Source: Paraburkholderia aromaticivorans (lineage in GTDB: Bacteria > Pseudomonadota > Gammaproteobacteria > Burkholderiales > Burkholderiaceae). Taken from it: a DNA stretch of 64,000 nucleotides. The translations under genes were made by a program, and so were the position numbers. The stretch lies in the NCBI RefSeq assembly GCF_002278075.1, contig NZ_CP022990.1, positions 2,542,001 through 2,606,000 on the forward strand, read 5' to 3'. The notes under the pieces are model-generated. The model was not told the DNA's origin and ran no database searches. It saw nothing but the letters and a program-made list of their open reading frames with translations. This document shows, in pieces, positions 8,937 to 17,533 of this stretch (the first letter of the stretch is position 1; every line of letters starts with the position of its first letter).

Positions 8937-10229
8937 TCAGCCTCCTGTGCGGCCGTGGTCGTGGCCGCTGGTGTCACAGCTTGTTGCGCCGCTTGCTTCG
9001 CCGCTTGTTGCACCGCTTATTTCACCACCTGGGTCGCCGCTCACCGTGCGGCTCGCCGCACTAGCGGCCAGCTTGCGCGAGTTCGCGTCGTTGCGGAACA
9101 GGATCGGCTGCTCGCGCGGTTCAGCCGCGGCGGCCGCGCGCCGTGCCGCGTTCACCACGCGCACCACGGTGTCGTGCGACGGCGACTTGTCGCAAACCGG
9201 GTCGGCATTGGCCGCGTCGCCGGTGAGCAGATAGGCCTGGCAACGGCAGCCGCCGAGGTCGCGTTCCTTTTCGTCACAACTGCGGCACGGCTCTTTCATC
9301 CAGGCGAGGCCGCGAAAGCGGTTGAATGCGTCGCTCTCGTACCAGATCTCGCGCAGCGGCGTCTCTTTGACATTCGGCAGCACGAGTCCGGGCAGGCTGC
9401 GCGCGGCGTGACAGGGCAGCGCCGCGCCGTCCGGGGCGACGCCGAGAAACACCGCGCCCCAGCCGTTCATGCAGCGCTTCGGGCGTCGCTCGAAATAGTC
9501 CGGCACGACGAAGAAAATCTTGCAGCGCTCGCCCTGCGTGCGGCGGTAACGCTCGACGACCGCTTCGGCTTCCTCGAGCTGTTCGCGTGTCGGCATCAAC
9601 TGCGCTTCGTTCTGATGCGCCCAGCCGTAGTACTGCGTGTTGGCGAGCTCCAGGTATTCGGCGCCCATCGCGAGCGCCATGTCGATGATCTTGTCGACGT
9701 GCGGCAGGTTGTAGCGATGCAGCACGCAGTTGAGCACCATCGGAAAGCCGTGCCGTTTGATCGATGCGGCGACGCGCTGCTTCAGATCGAAGGTGCGCGT
9801 GCTGCTCAGGAAGTCGTTGAGTTCCTGCGTCGAATCCTGGAACGACAACTGGATGTGGTCGAGGCCCGCCGCCTTCAGATCGCCGAGCCGTTTATCGGTG
9901 AGGCCGACGCCGGAGGTAATCAGATTCGTGTAAAAGCCGAGCTTGCGCGCCTCGCCCACCAGCACTTCGAGATCGTCGCGCACGAGCGGCTCGCCGCCCG
10001 AAAACCCCAGCTGCGCGGCGCCGAGCGCGCGCGCCTCGCGCAGCACGCCGATCCATTGTTCCGTGCTCAGCTCGCGGCTGTGGTCCGTATAGTCGACCGG
10101 GTTGTAGCAGAACGCGCAATGCAACGGGCAGCGATACGTCAGCTCCGCGAGCAGCCAGAGCGGCGGCGCTACCGCGTCCGGAGTCGCTTGTGGCTGTGCG
10201 GCGCCAGCGGGTTGTGAGAGGTCTGTCAT
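8937..10229 (-). CDS. pqqE: PqqE, radical SAM enzyme of PQQ biosynthesis
   Basis: PqqE forms the Glu-Tyr C-C crosslink in the PqqA peptide, with PqqD as peptide chaperone. From the ATG at 10229 the protein has 430 residues, with the radical SAM motif at Cys34, Cys38 and Cys41 (CPLHCAFC), then FSGGEPL, and C-terminal Cys clusters (CNGW..., CRSCDEKERDLGGCRCQ) of the SPASM domain binding auxiliary Fe-S clusters. A GGAG sits eight bases before this start, four bases after the pqqD stop; an upstream ATG at 10268 would overlap pqqD. The C terminus carries about 40 extra Ser/Gly/Thr-rich residues with an SGATSGEASGATS repeat, not needed for the family fold. Confidence 0.93.
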   Translation of the reverse strand: MTDLSQPAGAAQPQATPDAVAPPLWLLAELTYRCPLHCAFCYNPVDYTDHSRELSTEQWIGVLREARALGAAQLGFSGGEPLVRDDLEVLVGEARKLGFYTNLITSGVGLTDKRLGDLKAAGLDHIQLSFQDSTQELNDFLSSTRTFDLKQRVAASIKRHGFPMVLNCVLHRYNLPHVDKIIDMALAMGAEYLELANTQYYGWAHQNEAQLMPTREQLEEAEAVVERYRRTQGERCKIFFVVPDYFERRPKRCMNGWGAVFLGVAPDGAALPCHAARSLPGLVLPNVKETPLREIWYESDAFNRFRGLAWMKEPCRSCDEKERDLGGCRCQAYLLTGDAANADPVCDKSPSHDTVVRVVNAARRAAAAAEPREQPILFRNDANSRKLAASAASRTVSGDPGGEISGATSGEASGATSCDTSGHDHGRTGG

Positions 10230-10233
10230 CGCG

Positions 10234-10524
10234 CTACTCCAGCCAGCCGCGTAGCTGTGCGTCGGCAACGAACGCCCGCACTTCGGGACCGAGCCCGGTC
10301 GTGTTGAACGCCTGCTCCAGGTCGGCGATCAGCGCGGTCATATCGCGCGTGCCGTCGCAACGTTTGAGGATTTCCGCCGCGCTCTGATTGAGCTTCACCA
10401 TCCCTTCCGGGTAGAGCAGGACGTGAGCGTTCTGAGCGGGCTCCCATTGCAGACGAAAGAGCTTGCTGATCGTCGGACGTTCGGCGGTTTGCATGGCGCC
10501 GCCGGCGCGTGGCAGGTCGTTCAT
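10234..10524 (-). CDS. pqqD: PqqD, PqqA peptide chaperone
   Basis: A 96-residue PqqD with the conserved core [36 protein letters not shown], a RiPP-recognition winged-helix fold that delivers PqqA to PqqE. The usual length is about 90 residues. The ATG at 10524 overlaps the pqqC stop (ATGA), showing translational coupling. Longer readings of this frame are artefacts running through pqqC. Confidence 0.93.
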   Translation of the reverse strand: MNDLPRAGGAMQTAERPTISKLFRLQWEPAQNAHVLLYPEGMVKLNQSAAEILKRCDGTRDMTALIADLEQAFNTTGLGPEVRAFVADAQLRGWLE

Positions 10525-11273
10525 TGCGGGAAGGCCTTTTCGATCGAGTCCAGCATGGTCCACAGGATGTCGAGCTTGAATTGCAGGATCTCGAGCGCAC
10601 GTTCCTGCTGGTCGCGCCGCGTGAAGTGATCGAGCGTGACTTCGAGGCCGTGCTCCACGTCGCGTTGCGCAAGCGAGATGCGCGAGCGGAAATACGCGAG
10701 CCCGGAAGGCTCGATCCACGGATAGTGTTCCGGCCAGCTCGCGAGCCGGTCGCGATGAACCTGCGGCGCGAACATTTCCGTGAGCGACGAGCAGACCGAT
10801 TCCTGCCACGGCGCGCGGCGCGCGAAATTCACGTAGGCGTCCACAGCGAAGCGCACGCCGGGCGTCACCTGTTTGAGCGACCACAGGTCGTCGCGCGACA
10901 GGCCGACCGCGTCGCCGAGGCGCGCCCATGTTTCGATGCCGCCTTCCTCGCCGCCGTAGCCGTCGTGATCGAGAATGCGCTGCACCCAGCGGCGGCGCGT
11001 CTCGCGATCGGGGCAATTCGACAGCACGGCCGCATCCTTTAGCGGAATGTTGATCTGGTAATAGAAGCGATTGGCGACCCAGCCGCGAATCTGCTCGCGG
11101 GAGCAGCCGCCGCTATTCATCTTCACGTTGAACGGATGATGGATGTGGTATGCGACGCCTTTTGCGCGCAACTGCGCTTCGAATTCCTCGCGGGTCCAGG
11201 CGGGGCGGTCGCCGTGTCCGTTAGTCTGCGCAGTGTGTTGCGGCGCCGTGCCCAGGGTGTCTTTCGCGTTCAT
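10521..11273 (-). CDS. pqqC: PqqC, pyrroloquinoline-quinone synthase
   Basis: A 250-residue cofactorless oxidase of the PqqC/TenA-like all-helical fold, catalysing the last ring closure and eight-electron oxidation to PQQ. Visible family segments include [37 protein letters not shown] and the acidic [16 protein letters not shown]. The size matches the family. It ends with an ATGA overlap into pqqD. The start is separated from pqqB by 128 bases carrying a 3 x 13-bp tandem repeat. The N terminus has a short extra linker before the conserved part. Confidence 0.93.
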   Translation of the reverse strand: MNAKDTLGTAPQHTAQTNGHGDRPAWTREEFEAQLRAKGVAYHIHHPFNVKMNSGGCSREQIRGWVANRFYYQINIPLKDAAVLSNCPDRETRRRWVQRILDHDGYGGEEGGIETWARLGDAVGLSRDDLWSLKQVTPGVRFAVDAYVNFARRAPWQESVCSSLTEMFAPQVHRDRLASWPEHYPWIEPSGLAYFRSRISLAQRDVEHGLEVTLDHFTRRDQQERALEILQFKLDILWTMLDSIEKAFPQ

Positions 11274-11343
11274 ACCGTCTCGTCTCCGTTTCTTGCTTGA
11301 TGGCCATGCTTTTACATCGGCGCTTCATCGCTTGCTTTACAGC

Positions 11344-11381
11344 CCTGCTTCAAAGGCCTGCTTCAAAGCCCTGCTTCAAAG
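11344..11381. repeat. Three tandem 13-bp repeats between pqqB and pqqC
   Basis: CCTGCTTCAAAG occurs three times at exact 13-bp period (11344, 11357, 11370) in the 128-bp gap that separates pqqC from pqqB inside the operon. It is non-coding in the operon direction. It may affect mRNA structure or be a slippage-expanded spacer; no function is shown. Confidence 0.75.
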
Positions 11382-11401
11382 CCCGATCTCGCAGCGCCAC
11401 G

Positions 11402-12322
11402 TCATAGTTCAAACGTCATTCCGTCATACGCTACTTCAATGCCGTGCTCGCTCAGGATGCGGCGCTCAGGGCCATCCTCGACGAGAATCGGATTGGTGTT
11501 GTTGATGTGAATCAGCACCTTGCGGACATCGTGCGCTTCGAGCGAGTCCAGCACCTCGATCATGCCGCCCGGTCCGGATTGCTGCAGATGGCCCATATCG
11601 GCCGCGGTCTTCTTCGAGAGACCCAGGCGGATCATTTCATCGCCGGTCCACACCGTGCCGTCGACGAGCAGCAGATCGGCCTCGCGCATCGCCGCGTGCA
11701 CATGCGCTTCGATCGCACCGAGTCCGGGCGCGTAGAACACGCGCTTGCCGGTCTGCAGGTTCGTGATGACGAGTCCGATATTGTCACCCCGCTCCGGGGC
11801 GTTGCGATGCGGCGAATAGGGCGGCGCCTTGCTCGACAGCGGCAGCGCGTCGATCTGCACGCCGCTGAGCGCATCCACGGCGAGCGGTGTGCCGTCGAGC
11901 GCGATGCGGCGATGCTCGACGCCGCAATAGTGCGAAAGGATCGGCGCGACCGGAAAGCCGCTGCACAGGTCCTGCCACACCGCATCGGTCGCGTAGAGGG
12001 GCAACGGCGTGTCGCGTTCGCGCAGCATCAGCAGGCCGGTGACGTGGTCGATCTGCGCGTCGATGACCAGCACCGCGGCGATGCCGCTGTCGCGCACGCG
12101 GCGGGCCGGCTGCAATTCCGGATGGGCGGCGATCTGCGCGAGCAGGTCGGGTGACGCGTTGACGAGCAGCCAGTCCTCGCCGTTCGCGCTCACCGCGATC
12201 GACGATTGCGTGCGGCGCGTCGCCTTCAACGTGCCGCGCCGCACGCCGTCGCAATTGCGGCAATTGCAGTTCCATTGCGGGAAACCGCCGCCCGCCGATG
12301 AGCCGAGTACCTTGATCTTCAT
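11402..12322 (-). CDS. pqqB: PqqB, metallo-beta-lactamase-fold PQQ biosynthesis protein
   Basis: A 306-residue PqqB starting MKIKVLGSSAGGGFPQWNCNC, with the Zn-binding Cys cluster at residues 19, 21 and 24, a DAQIDHVTG segment in place of the usual HxHxDH, and a C-terminal IHINNTNPIL strand. PqqB is thought to hydroxylate the crosslinked Glu-Tyr intermediate. The ATG at 12322 overlaps the stop of the upstream hydrolase gene (ATGA); longer readings of the frame run through that gene. pqqA is not adjacent, although it usually precedes pqqB; it lies at 24437-24511. Confidence 0.93.
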   Translation of the reverse strand: MKIKVLGSSAGGGFPQWNCNCRNCDGVRRGTLKATRRTQSSIAVSANGEDWLLVNASPDLLAQIAAHPELQPARRVRDSGIAAVLVIDAQIDHVTGLLMLRERDTPLPLYATDAVWQDLCSGFPVAPILSHYCGVEHRRIALDGTPLAVDALSGVQIDALPLSSKAPPYSPHRNAPERGDNIGLVITNLQTGKRVFYAPGLGAIEAHVHAAMREADLLLVDGTVWTGDEMIRLGLSKKTAADMGHLQQSGPGGMIEVLDSLEAHDVRKVLIHINNTNPILVEDGPERRILSEHGIEVAYDGMTFEL

Positions 12323-13368
12323 GCAGCGCGGCGCAGGATGCGCCCCTCGTGAGCGGGTGGAAGGAACATCGCCGTGAGCGCGTGGGCCACGCGTTCGTGC
12401 AGTCTCGGGTCGCTCCCGAGGTGCCCGGCGCGCACATATTCGACGCGTGCAGCGGGAACGGCACGCGTGAGACGTCGCAGATTGCCCGGCGGGCAGACGG
12501 GATCGCGCGAGCCATGCACGGCGGCAAGCGGCACGCCGGCCGCAGCGGCGCGGCGTGCCAGTGAGAGCAGGCGCGTTTCGCCGAGCCAGCAGCGGTGCAT
12601 GAGGTAATGGGCCTGAATGCGGTACTTGCCGATCAGCTTGCACGCGTCTCGTCGCGAACTTCTTGCCGGCGAGCGTGAGCGGCGCGAGTCGGCGCTGGCG
12701 AGCACCGCATTCTCATAGCCACGCCACGCGAGCGCGACTGCGTGCTGGCGCGCTTCGTTTGCGCCGCCGCGCGGTTGCAGGCGGCCATGGCAGCTTGCCA
12801 GCAACGCGGCGGGCCGCGCGCAATCCGCGGCGGCACACAATCTCGCCCACGCACGCGGCGCGCGCTTGTGCGCGGCGACGAACAGCCCACGGACCTCACG
12901 CGGGGAAGTGAGAAAGAGGCCCCGCATCACCACGCCCGTCACAGATTGCGGATGCTGGCCGGCATACGCGAGTGCGAGCGCGGCGCCCCACGAGCCGCCG
13001 AGCACGCCCCAACGTTGAACGCCGAGCCGTACACGAATCGCTTCGATATCTTCGATCAGCCGATCCGTGCGGTTATGGCGCACGCTGCCGTGCGGCGTCG
13101 AGGCGCCGGTGCCGCGCTGATCGATCAGCACGACCCTGAAGCGCGCCAGATCGAAGAGCCGCAGCGAGCCGGGCTGGCTGCCGCTGCCCGGACCGCCGTG
13201 CAACACGACCACCGGCACGCCGTCAGCCGCGCCGGCCACCGTGAACGACACCCGATGCCCGTCGCGCGTACGCAGCGTGTCGACCGTCAGCGTCGCCGGC
13301 GGCGAACCGTGCGGTGAAGCCGGCGTTGATCCGGGCGTCGACCTGGGCCTCGAAGCGCGCCGTGTCAT
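12319..13368 (-). CDS. Proline iminopeptidase-like alpha/beta hydrolase in the pqq operon
   Basis: A 349-residue alpha/beta hydrolase of the S33 type. It has the oxyanion HGGPGSG (from residue 57), DQRGTGAS, nucleophile Ser126 in GGSWG, and probable Asp289 (HGSRDP) and His316 (RAGH), the pattern of proline iminopeptidases. It overlaps cytochrome b561 upstream and pqqB downstream by ATGA junctions. PQQ maturation needs proteolysis of the PqqA peptide, so a peptidase here may trim it; this is inference. An Arg/Ser-rich stretch at about residues 227-241 looks unlike relatives. Confidence 0.8.
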   Translation of the reverse strand: MTRRASRPRSTPGSTPASPHGSPPATLTVDTLRTRDGHRVSFTVAGAADGVPVVVLHGGPGSGSQPGSLRLFDLARFRVVLIDQRGTGASTPHGSVRHNRTDRLIEDIEAIRVRLGVQRWGVLGGSWGAALALAYAGQHPQSVTGVVMRGLFLTSPREVRGLFVAAHKRAPRAWARLCAAADCARPAALLASCHGRLQPRGGANEARQHAVALAWRGYENAVLASADSRRSRSPARSSRRDACKLIGKYRIQAHYLMHRCWLGETRLLSLARRAAAAGVPLAAVHGSRDPVCPPGNLRRLTRAVPAARVEYVRAGHLGSDPRLHERVAHALTAMFLPPAHEGRILRRAA

Positions 13369-13931
13369 GGCAGCATCCTCGCGAGCAGATTGTCGCGATC
13401 GATCCACTGATGCTTGAGCGCGCCCGCCACGTGCAGCACGATCAGCACGATCAACGCATAGCCGATCGCCTGGTGAAGGCCGAAGAAGAGGTCGCGCAAC
13501 CCCGCGTCGTCCCAGCCCCACTTCGGCAGCGCGATGCCCCAGAAACGCGTTCCGTAACGGTTGAACGACGAACCGAGATAGCCGCACAACGGCATCGCGA
13601 CCATGGCTACGTATAAAAGGCCCTGCGTAGTGCGCGCGGCGGCGCGTTGCCACGGTCGCATCGGCGGCAAGGGCGGCCGAAGAAAGGCCACACGCGCCAT
13701 GATGCGCAGAAGCACCAGCAGGAAAACCGTCAGTCCGACCGACTTGTGAAGGTTGAGCAGCGTCGCCTTGAGAGGCAGCCCCTTCGGCAGTCCGACCATG
13801 TAGAGTCCGAGCGCGAGCAGACCGATGATGCCCAGAGCAATCAGCCAATGCAGCGCGATCATCGCGCCGGCATAGCGCGGCGCGGGCGCGTGGGCGCCCT
13901 GCGATAGATGGGGAGAATGCACCATCGGCAT
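13365..13931 (-). CDS. Cytochrome b561-family membrane protein
   Basis: A 188-residue four-helix membrane protein. The likely haem ligands are His28 (ALHW), His62 (LHKSVG), His153 (GLHQAIG) and His167 (VLHVAGALKH), as in bacterial di-haem b561 proteins that move electrons between the periplasm and quinone. The helices lie at about residues 22-45, 60-80, 104-120 and 150-172. It follows fhcC by 78 bases and overlaps the next gene by ATGA, so it links the fhc and pqq gene runs. An SD-like GGAGACA precedes its ATG. Its substrate is unknown. Confidence 0.85.
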   Translation of the reverse strand: MPMVHSPHLSQGAHAPAPRYAGAMIALHWLIALGIIGLLALGLYMVGLPKGLPLKATLLNLHKSVGLTVFLLVLLRIMARVAFLRPPLPPMRPWQRAAARTTQGLLYVAMVAMPLCGYLGSSFNRYGTRFWGIALPKWGWDDAGLRDLFFGLHQAIGYALIVLIVLHVAGALKHQWIDRDNLLARMLP

Positions 13932-13950
13932 GCTTGTCTCCTTCGTTGTC

Positions 13951-13971
13951 CGGTGTTTCTGTCGAACACCG
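13951..13971. other. Hairpin between fhcC and cytochrome b561 gene
   Basis: A perfect 7-bp inverted repeat (CGGTGTT / AACACCG) with a 7-base loop, 20 bases before the b561 start. It has no U-run, so it is a candidate RNA processing or attenuation element inside a long operon rather than a full terminator. Confidence 0.45.
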
Positions 13972-14009
13972 TTTGATTGGCTGTCCGGCGAGCCGGCCGG
14001 GTGCGGCGG

Positions 14010-14855
14010 CTAGCTCACGATCAGTATTTCGCCTCGCCCGTCGACCGCGAGATCGCCCGTATGGCGGGTTGGCAAACGCGCCGCGCGCCACTGCGAAAAG
14101 GGCGCGATTTCATCGGCCAGACTGCGCACGAGGAGCGCCCAGAACACGTCGAAACCGCGACCGCCTTCAGTGAAGGTGGGCGGCAGTTGCATGGGCCGCT
14201 GGGCAAGCAGGAGGGTGCCGCGCCTCATACCGTACGCATAATGCGCGCCCAGCTGACCGGCGATGCCGATGGTGCCGGCCACGAGCCGTGACGCGGCGAA
14301 ATCGCCCGCGTTGCCGCCGACCAGCACGAGGCCGCGGCGCATGCGGTCAGCAAGCCGCACGCCTGCGTCGCCATGAATCGTCAGCGTGCCGCCCGTCATG
14401 CCTTCCATGTCGCCGGCGAGCGCGCCGGCGGCGAAATCGCCGCTATGGCCGGTCACCGTCAGGCGGCCGCCGCGCATTTCGCAGGCGGTGAAATGGCCGG
14501 CATTCCCGCCGATATGCAAGCTGCCGCCCGCCATCTGGAAACCGCTAAGGTCGCCGGCCGAACCTTGGACGACGAGGTGCCCGTCCGTCATCCGCGCACC
14601 GATGCGGTCGAGCCACGGCGCCGCGTTTTCGATCACCAGGGTGGCGCTGGCGTGAGGCGCCGCGGATGCCGCGGGGCCGTCATCGCGTGACACGTCGAAC
14701 ACATCGCCTACGATACACCTGTCGTTGCCCGCGGGCAGGACCATGCGCTCGATGTCCGCCACGCTCATCGTCGCGAGCGGCACCGGCAGCAGGGCGGACG
14801 CGTCGACGCGGAAACCCGGGAGCGTTTTCACGCGCAGCGTTGTGCGAACACTCAT
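14010..14855 (-). CDS. fhcC: FhcC, formyltransferase/hydrolase complex subunit C
   Basis: A 281-residue homologue of archaeal formylmethanofuran dehydrogenase subunit C. The C-terminal half is a glycine-rich beta-helix with repeats such as GGSLHIGGNAGHF, GGRLTVTGHSGDF and GGTLTIHGDAG. In methylotrophic bacteria FhcABCD hydrolyses formylmethylofuran to formate after transfer from formyl-H4MPT. The ATG at 14855 overlaps the fhcD stop (ATGA). It is the last of the fhcBADC genes on the minus strand. An open extension of the frame to 15701 lies inside fhcD and is not coding. Confidence 0.92.
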   Translation of the reverse strand: MSVRTTLRVKTLPGFRVDASALLPVPLATMSVADIERMVLPAGNDRCIVGDVFDVSRDDGPAASAAPHASATLVIENAAPWLDRIGARMTDGHLVVQGSAGDLSGFQMAGGSLHIGGNAGHFTACEMRGGRLTVTGHSGDFAAGALAGDMEGMTGGTLTIHGDAGVRLADRMRRGLVLVGGNAGDFAASRLVAGTIGIAGQLGAHYAYGMRRGTLLLAQRPMQLPPTFTEGGRGFDVFWALLVRSLADEIAPFSQWRAARLPTRHTGDLAVDGRGEILIVS

Positions 14856-15811
14856 GCGCGGCTCCCGTCGAGGCCGGCTGCGAGGCTGTGAAGATGGAAG
14901 TGGTACGGCCCCAGCTTGCCGCCGTAATTGCCCGCCGAAATCCGCAGCAGACCCGCCGCCTGTCCGAGCCCGGCGGCCGCGGCGATACCCGCGGTCATCG
15001 CGGCGCCGACGTCCGCGTCGGTGAGCCCGTCGATCACGATTTCGAGCACGCAGCCGACTTCCGCGCCCAGTTCGCCGCGCGCCGAGAGACCTGTGAGCGT
15101 GGGACAGAACGCGTCGTTGGTGGACGCGCTCGCACCTTTGTATTTCGAGCCGACTTTCGAACCCGAGCGCACGACGCCGCCCGGGAACGGCATGATCACG
15201 TTCGGCAGCCTGCGCATGGCGGCGACCGCCGCTTCGGAGGCGGCGAGCGCGGCGTCGATATCGCGCGCGAGCAGAATCAGGTTGCCGCCGCCCACGGCTT
15301 TGACGGTCAGCGCGGTGTCTTCGCAGACGAACTCGCCGTCCATCACCGGCACGCGCCAGTAACGCGTGTCGCCGAGCATCTTCGAAATCTGCCAGCCGTC
15401 GCCGAAATAGCGCAGACCGCTGCCGAGCGACGCCCGATCCGACAGCGGTGCGCGGCTCGTCGCGGCATCGATGCCGCCATACACGGCGGTGGTCGGACAG
15501 GTGAGCACGCATTGCCCGACGCGCCGTTCGATCTGTTTGGCCAGTTCCTTCGACGAGACCGCGAACAGCAGCACCGTCACGCCCGGTCGGCCATCGGGCG
15601 TTTCCGCGCCCGGCAGCGTCCGTTCGATGCCCGCTTCGCAGCCGCAGCCGATCACCGACGTGGCGAAACCCGTCAGCGAGTTCGCCGCGTTCATCGCCCA
15701 CGCCGGCGTATGGGCGGTGATGACGAGCCGGGTCGCCTTCATCGGAAACGCTTCCGCAAAGGTGGCGTCGATCGTGGTGCCGTTGATCCGCAGGGTCGCC
15801 GTGTCGCTCAT
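14852..15811 (-). CDS. fhcD: FhcD (Ftr), formylmethanofuran:H4MPT formyltransferase
   Basis: A 319-residue formyltransferase starting with the family's INGTTIDATFAEAFPMKATRLVITA, then GFATSVIGCGCEAGIE and a C-terminal RISAGNYGGKLGPYHFHL. It moves the formyl group between N5-formyl-H4MPT and the methylofuran carried by FhcA in the cytoplasm. The length is normal, slightly extended at the C terminus. It is preceded by fhcA with a 21-base gap and overlaps fhcC. Confidence 0.95.
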   Translation of the reverse strand: MSDTATLRINGTTIDATFAEAFPMKATRLVITAHTPAWAMNAANSLTGFATSVIGCGCEAGIERTLPGAETPDGRPGVTVLLFAVSSKELAKQIERRVGQCVLTCPTTAVYGGIDAATSRAPLSDRASLGSGLRYFGDGWQISKMLGDTRYWRVPVMDGEFVCEDTALTVKAVGGGNLILLARDIDAALAASEAAVAAMRRLPNVIMPFPGGVVRSGSKVGSKYKGASASTNDAFCPTLTGLSARGELGAEVGCVLEIVIDGLTDADVGAAMTAGIAAAAGLGQAAGLLRISAGNYGGKLGPYHFHLHSLAAGLDGSRA

Positions 15812-15832
15812 TGTGTGCGGTTTACCTTGTGC

Positions 15833-17533
15833 TCAGCCGTTCGCGAAACAGTCGACCGGCAGGAGTCTGCCGCCACGGCAGCAGTTGCAGATCTCGTCGT
15901 CGCTGATGGCCGCATGCGCGAAGTTGCTCGCGAGATTGGCGTCGCTGTAGGCGCGCAGCGTCTTCTCGATGCCCCGGTCGAAGTCGGGCGAAACGAAATG
16001 GATGCCTCCCGTGGGCGTGGCGACGAGCGTGCCGTCGCGCGCGACCAGTTCGCCGTCCTTGAACACATAGGCGGGCGACGTGAACATCCGCTCGCGGTCC
16101 GCGTGGTCGCGATAGACGGCGATATCCGCCGCCGCGCCGACGCCCAGATGGCCCCGGTCGCGCAGTCCAAGCAGGCGTGCCGGTCCGGCGCGCGTGATGA
16201 TCGCGATCTCGTACAGCGAGAACTCGCGTTGCAACTGCGGCAACGCGCTCGCCACTTGCGCGTCGGTGTTGAGCTTCGCGAGTTGCTCGTCGCGAAACGA
16301 TTTGTCCATCAGCAGACGGATCAGATGCGGGTAGCTCGTAAACGGGCCGCCGTTCGGATGATCGGTGGTCATCGCGACGCGCCACGGGTCGTCCACCAAC
16401 AAAAAGATCTCGAGGCCGATGATCCACTGCAAGGCATTCACGTAGCTCTGCTCGCGATAGCGGAACGGCACCACGCCGCAGCCCGCGTCGCATTCGATAT
16501 CGCCGACCACCCATTTGTGCGGCCGCGCGAGCGGCGCGTTGCGGAACTGCATCATGGTGTCACCCGAGGCCGTGACGGTCTGTCCGAAGATGATCTGGCC
16601 GACGTCGATCGACACGTTCGGCCGCGCGTTCACCGCTTCCGCGATCTGCCGCGCGCCCGACGAAAACTTCTGCGGACCCTCGGTGCCATAGCTATGAAAC
16701 TGGATATGCGTGAGATGGATCGGCAGGCCGTCGGCCGCGTCCATGGTGGCGATCGTCGAATCAATGTTGCCGGGCACGCCGAGATTGCTCGCGTGCACGT
16801 GCAGCGGATGCGGCACGCGCAGTTCGGTCAACGCGCGCGACAGGGTGTGCAGCACCTCGCGCGGCGTGATGCCGTAATGCACGTGCGGCTCGTCCACGTT
16901 CAGCGAGCGCTGGTTGAACTTGAACGCGGAGATGCCGCCCGGATTGACGACCTTCACGCCGAGCGCCTTGCTCGCGTGAATCGTCCAGCCGATGTAGTCG
17001 CGCAGCCGCTCGAAGTCGTCGCGCGCGGCGAGCATCTGCAGGAACAGTTCGTCGTTGCCGAGCATCACGTACGCGCCGTGATCGATGATCGGCGTGTCGC
17101 CCATTTCGAGGTGCGTGTGGCGCGCGTTGGACGGCATCATGGCCGGTTCGAACGCGGCCGTGTAGCCCATTTCGGCGTAGCGGTAGCCGGTTGCGAGCGT
17201 GCCGGGCGTGCAGACGCCGCACGACGGCAGCCGCAGGTAGCGGCCGTTCGCGTCCCGCGCCGATTCGTAGGCGGCGTCCCGCACCGGATCTTCGCGATGA
17301 TCCTCGGGCAGCAGCAGGCGCGAAAGATTGGTCTTGCCGCCGCCGATATGCGAGTGCATGTCGATGCCGCCCGCCATCACGATCATGCCGGTGGCATCGT
17401 ATTCCTGATCGGCCGGCGTGGCGGCGGGCACGTCGACAATGCGGCCGTCGCGGATCGCCAGATCGCGGCGCACGCCGTCCACGCCGTTGGCCGGATCGAA
17501 GATCGTGCCGCCGGTGAGCCGGATGAGACTCAT
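15833..17533 (-). CDS. fhcA: FhcA, formyltransferase/hydrolase complex subunit A
   Basis: A 566-residue amidohydrolase-fold subunit. The metal site begins with His60 and His62 (GGIDMHSHIGG), followed by the characteristic KTNLSRLLLPEDHREDP, CGVCTPGTLATGYRYAEMGYT and HVHASNLGVPGN, and TTDHPNGGPFTSYPHL near the C terminus. It hydrolyses formylmethylofuran to formate. Its start overlaps the fhcB stop (ATGA). In archaea the homologous FmdA/FwdA works with a W/Mo enzyme; in bacteria the complex only hydrolyses. Confidence 0.95.
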   Translation of the reverse strand: MSLIRLTGGTIFDPANGVDGVRRDLAIRDGRIVDVPAATPADQEYDATGMIVMAGGIDMHSHIGGGKTNLSRLLLPEDHREDPVRDAAYESARDANGRYLRLPSCGVCTPGTLATGYRYAEMGYTAAFEPAMMPSNARHTHLEMGDTPIIDHGAYVMLGNDELFLQMLAARDDFERLRDYIGWTIHASKALGVKVVNPGGISAFKFNQRSLNVDEPHVHYGITPREVLHTLSRALTELRVPHPLHVHASNLGVPGNIDSTIATMDAADGLPIHLTHIQFHSYGTEGPQKFSSGARQIAEAVNARPNVSIDVGQIIFGQTVTASGDTMMQFRNAPLARPHKWVVGDIECDAGCGVVPFRYREQSYVNALQWIIGLEIFLLVDDPWRVAMTTDHPNGGPFTSYPHLIRLLMDKSFRDEQLAKLNTDAQVASALPQLQREFSLYEIAIITRAGPARLLGLRDRGHLGVGAAADIAVYRDHADRERMFTSPAYVFKDGELVARDGTLVATPTGGIHFVSPDFDRGIEKTLRAYSDANLASNFAHAAISDDEICNCCRGGRLLPVDCFANG

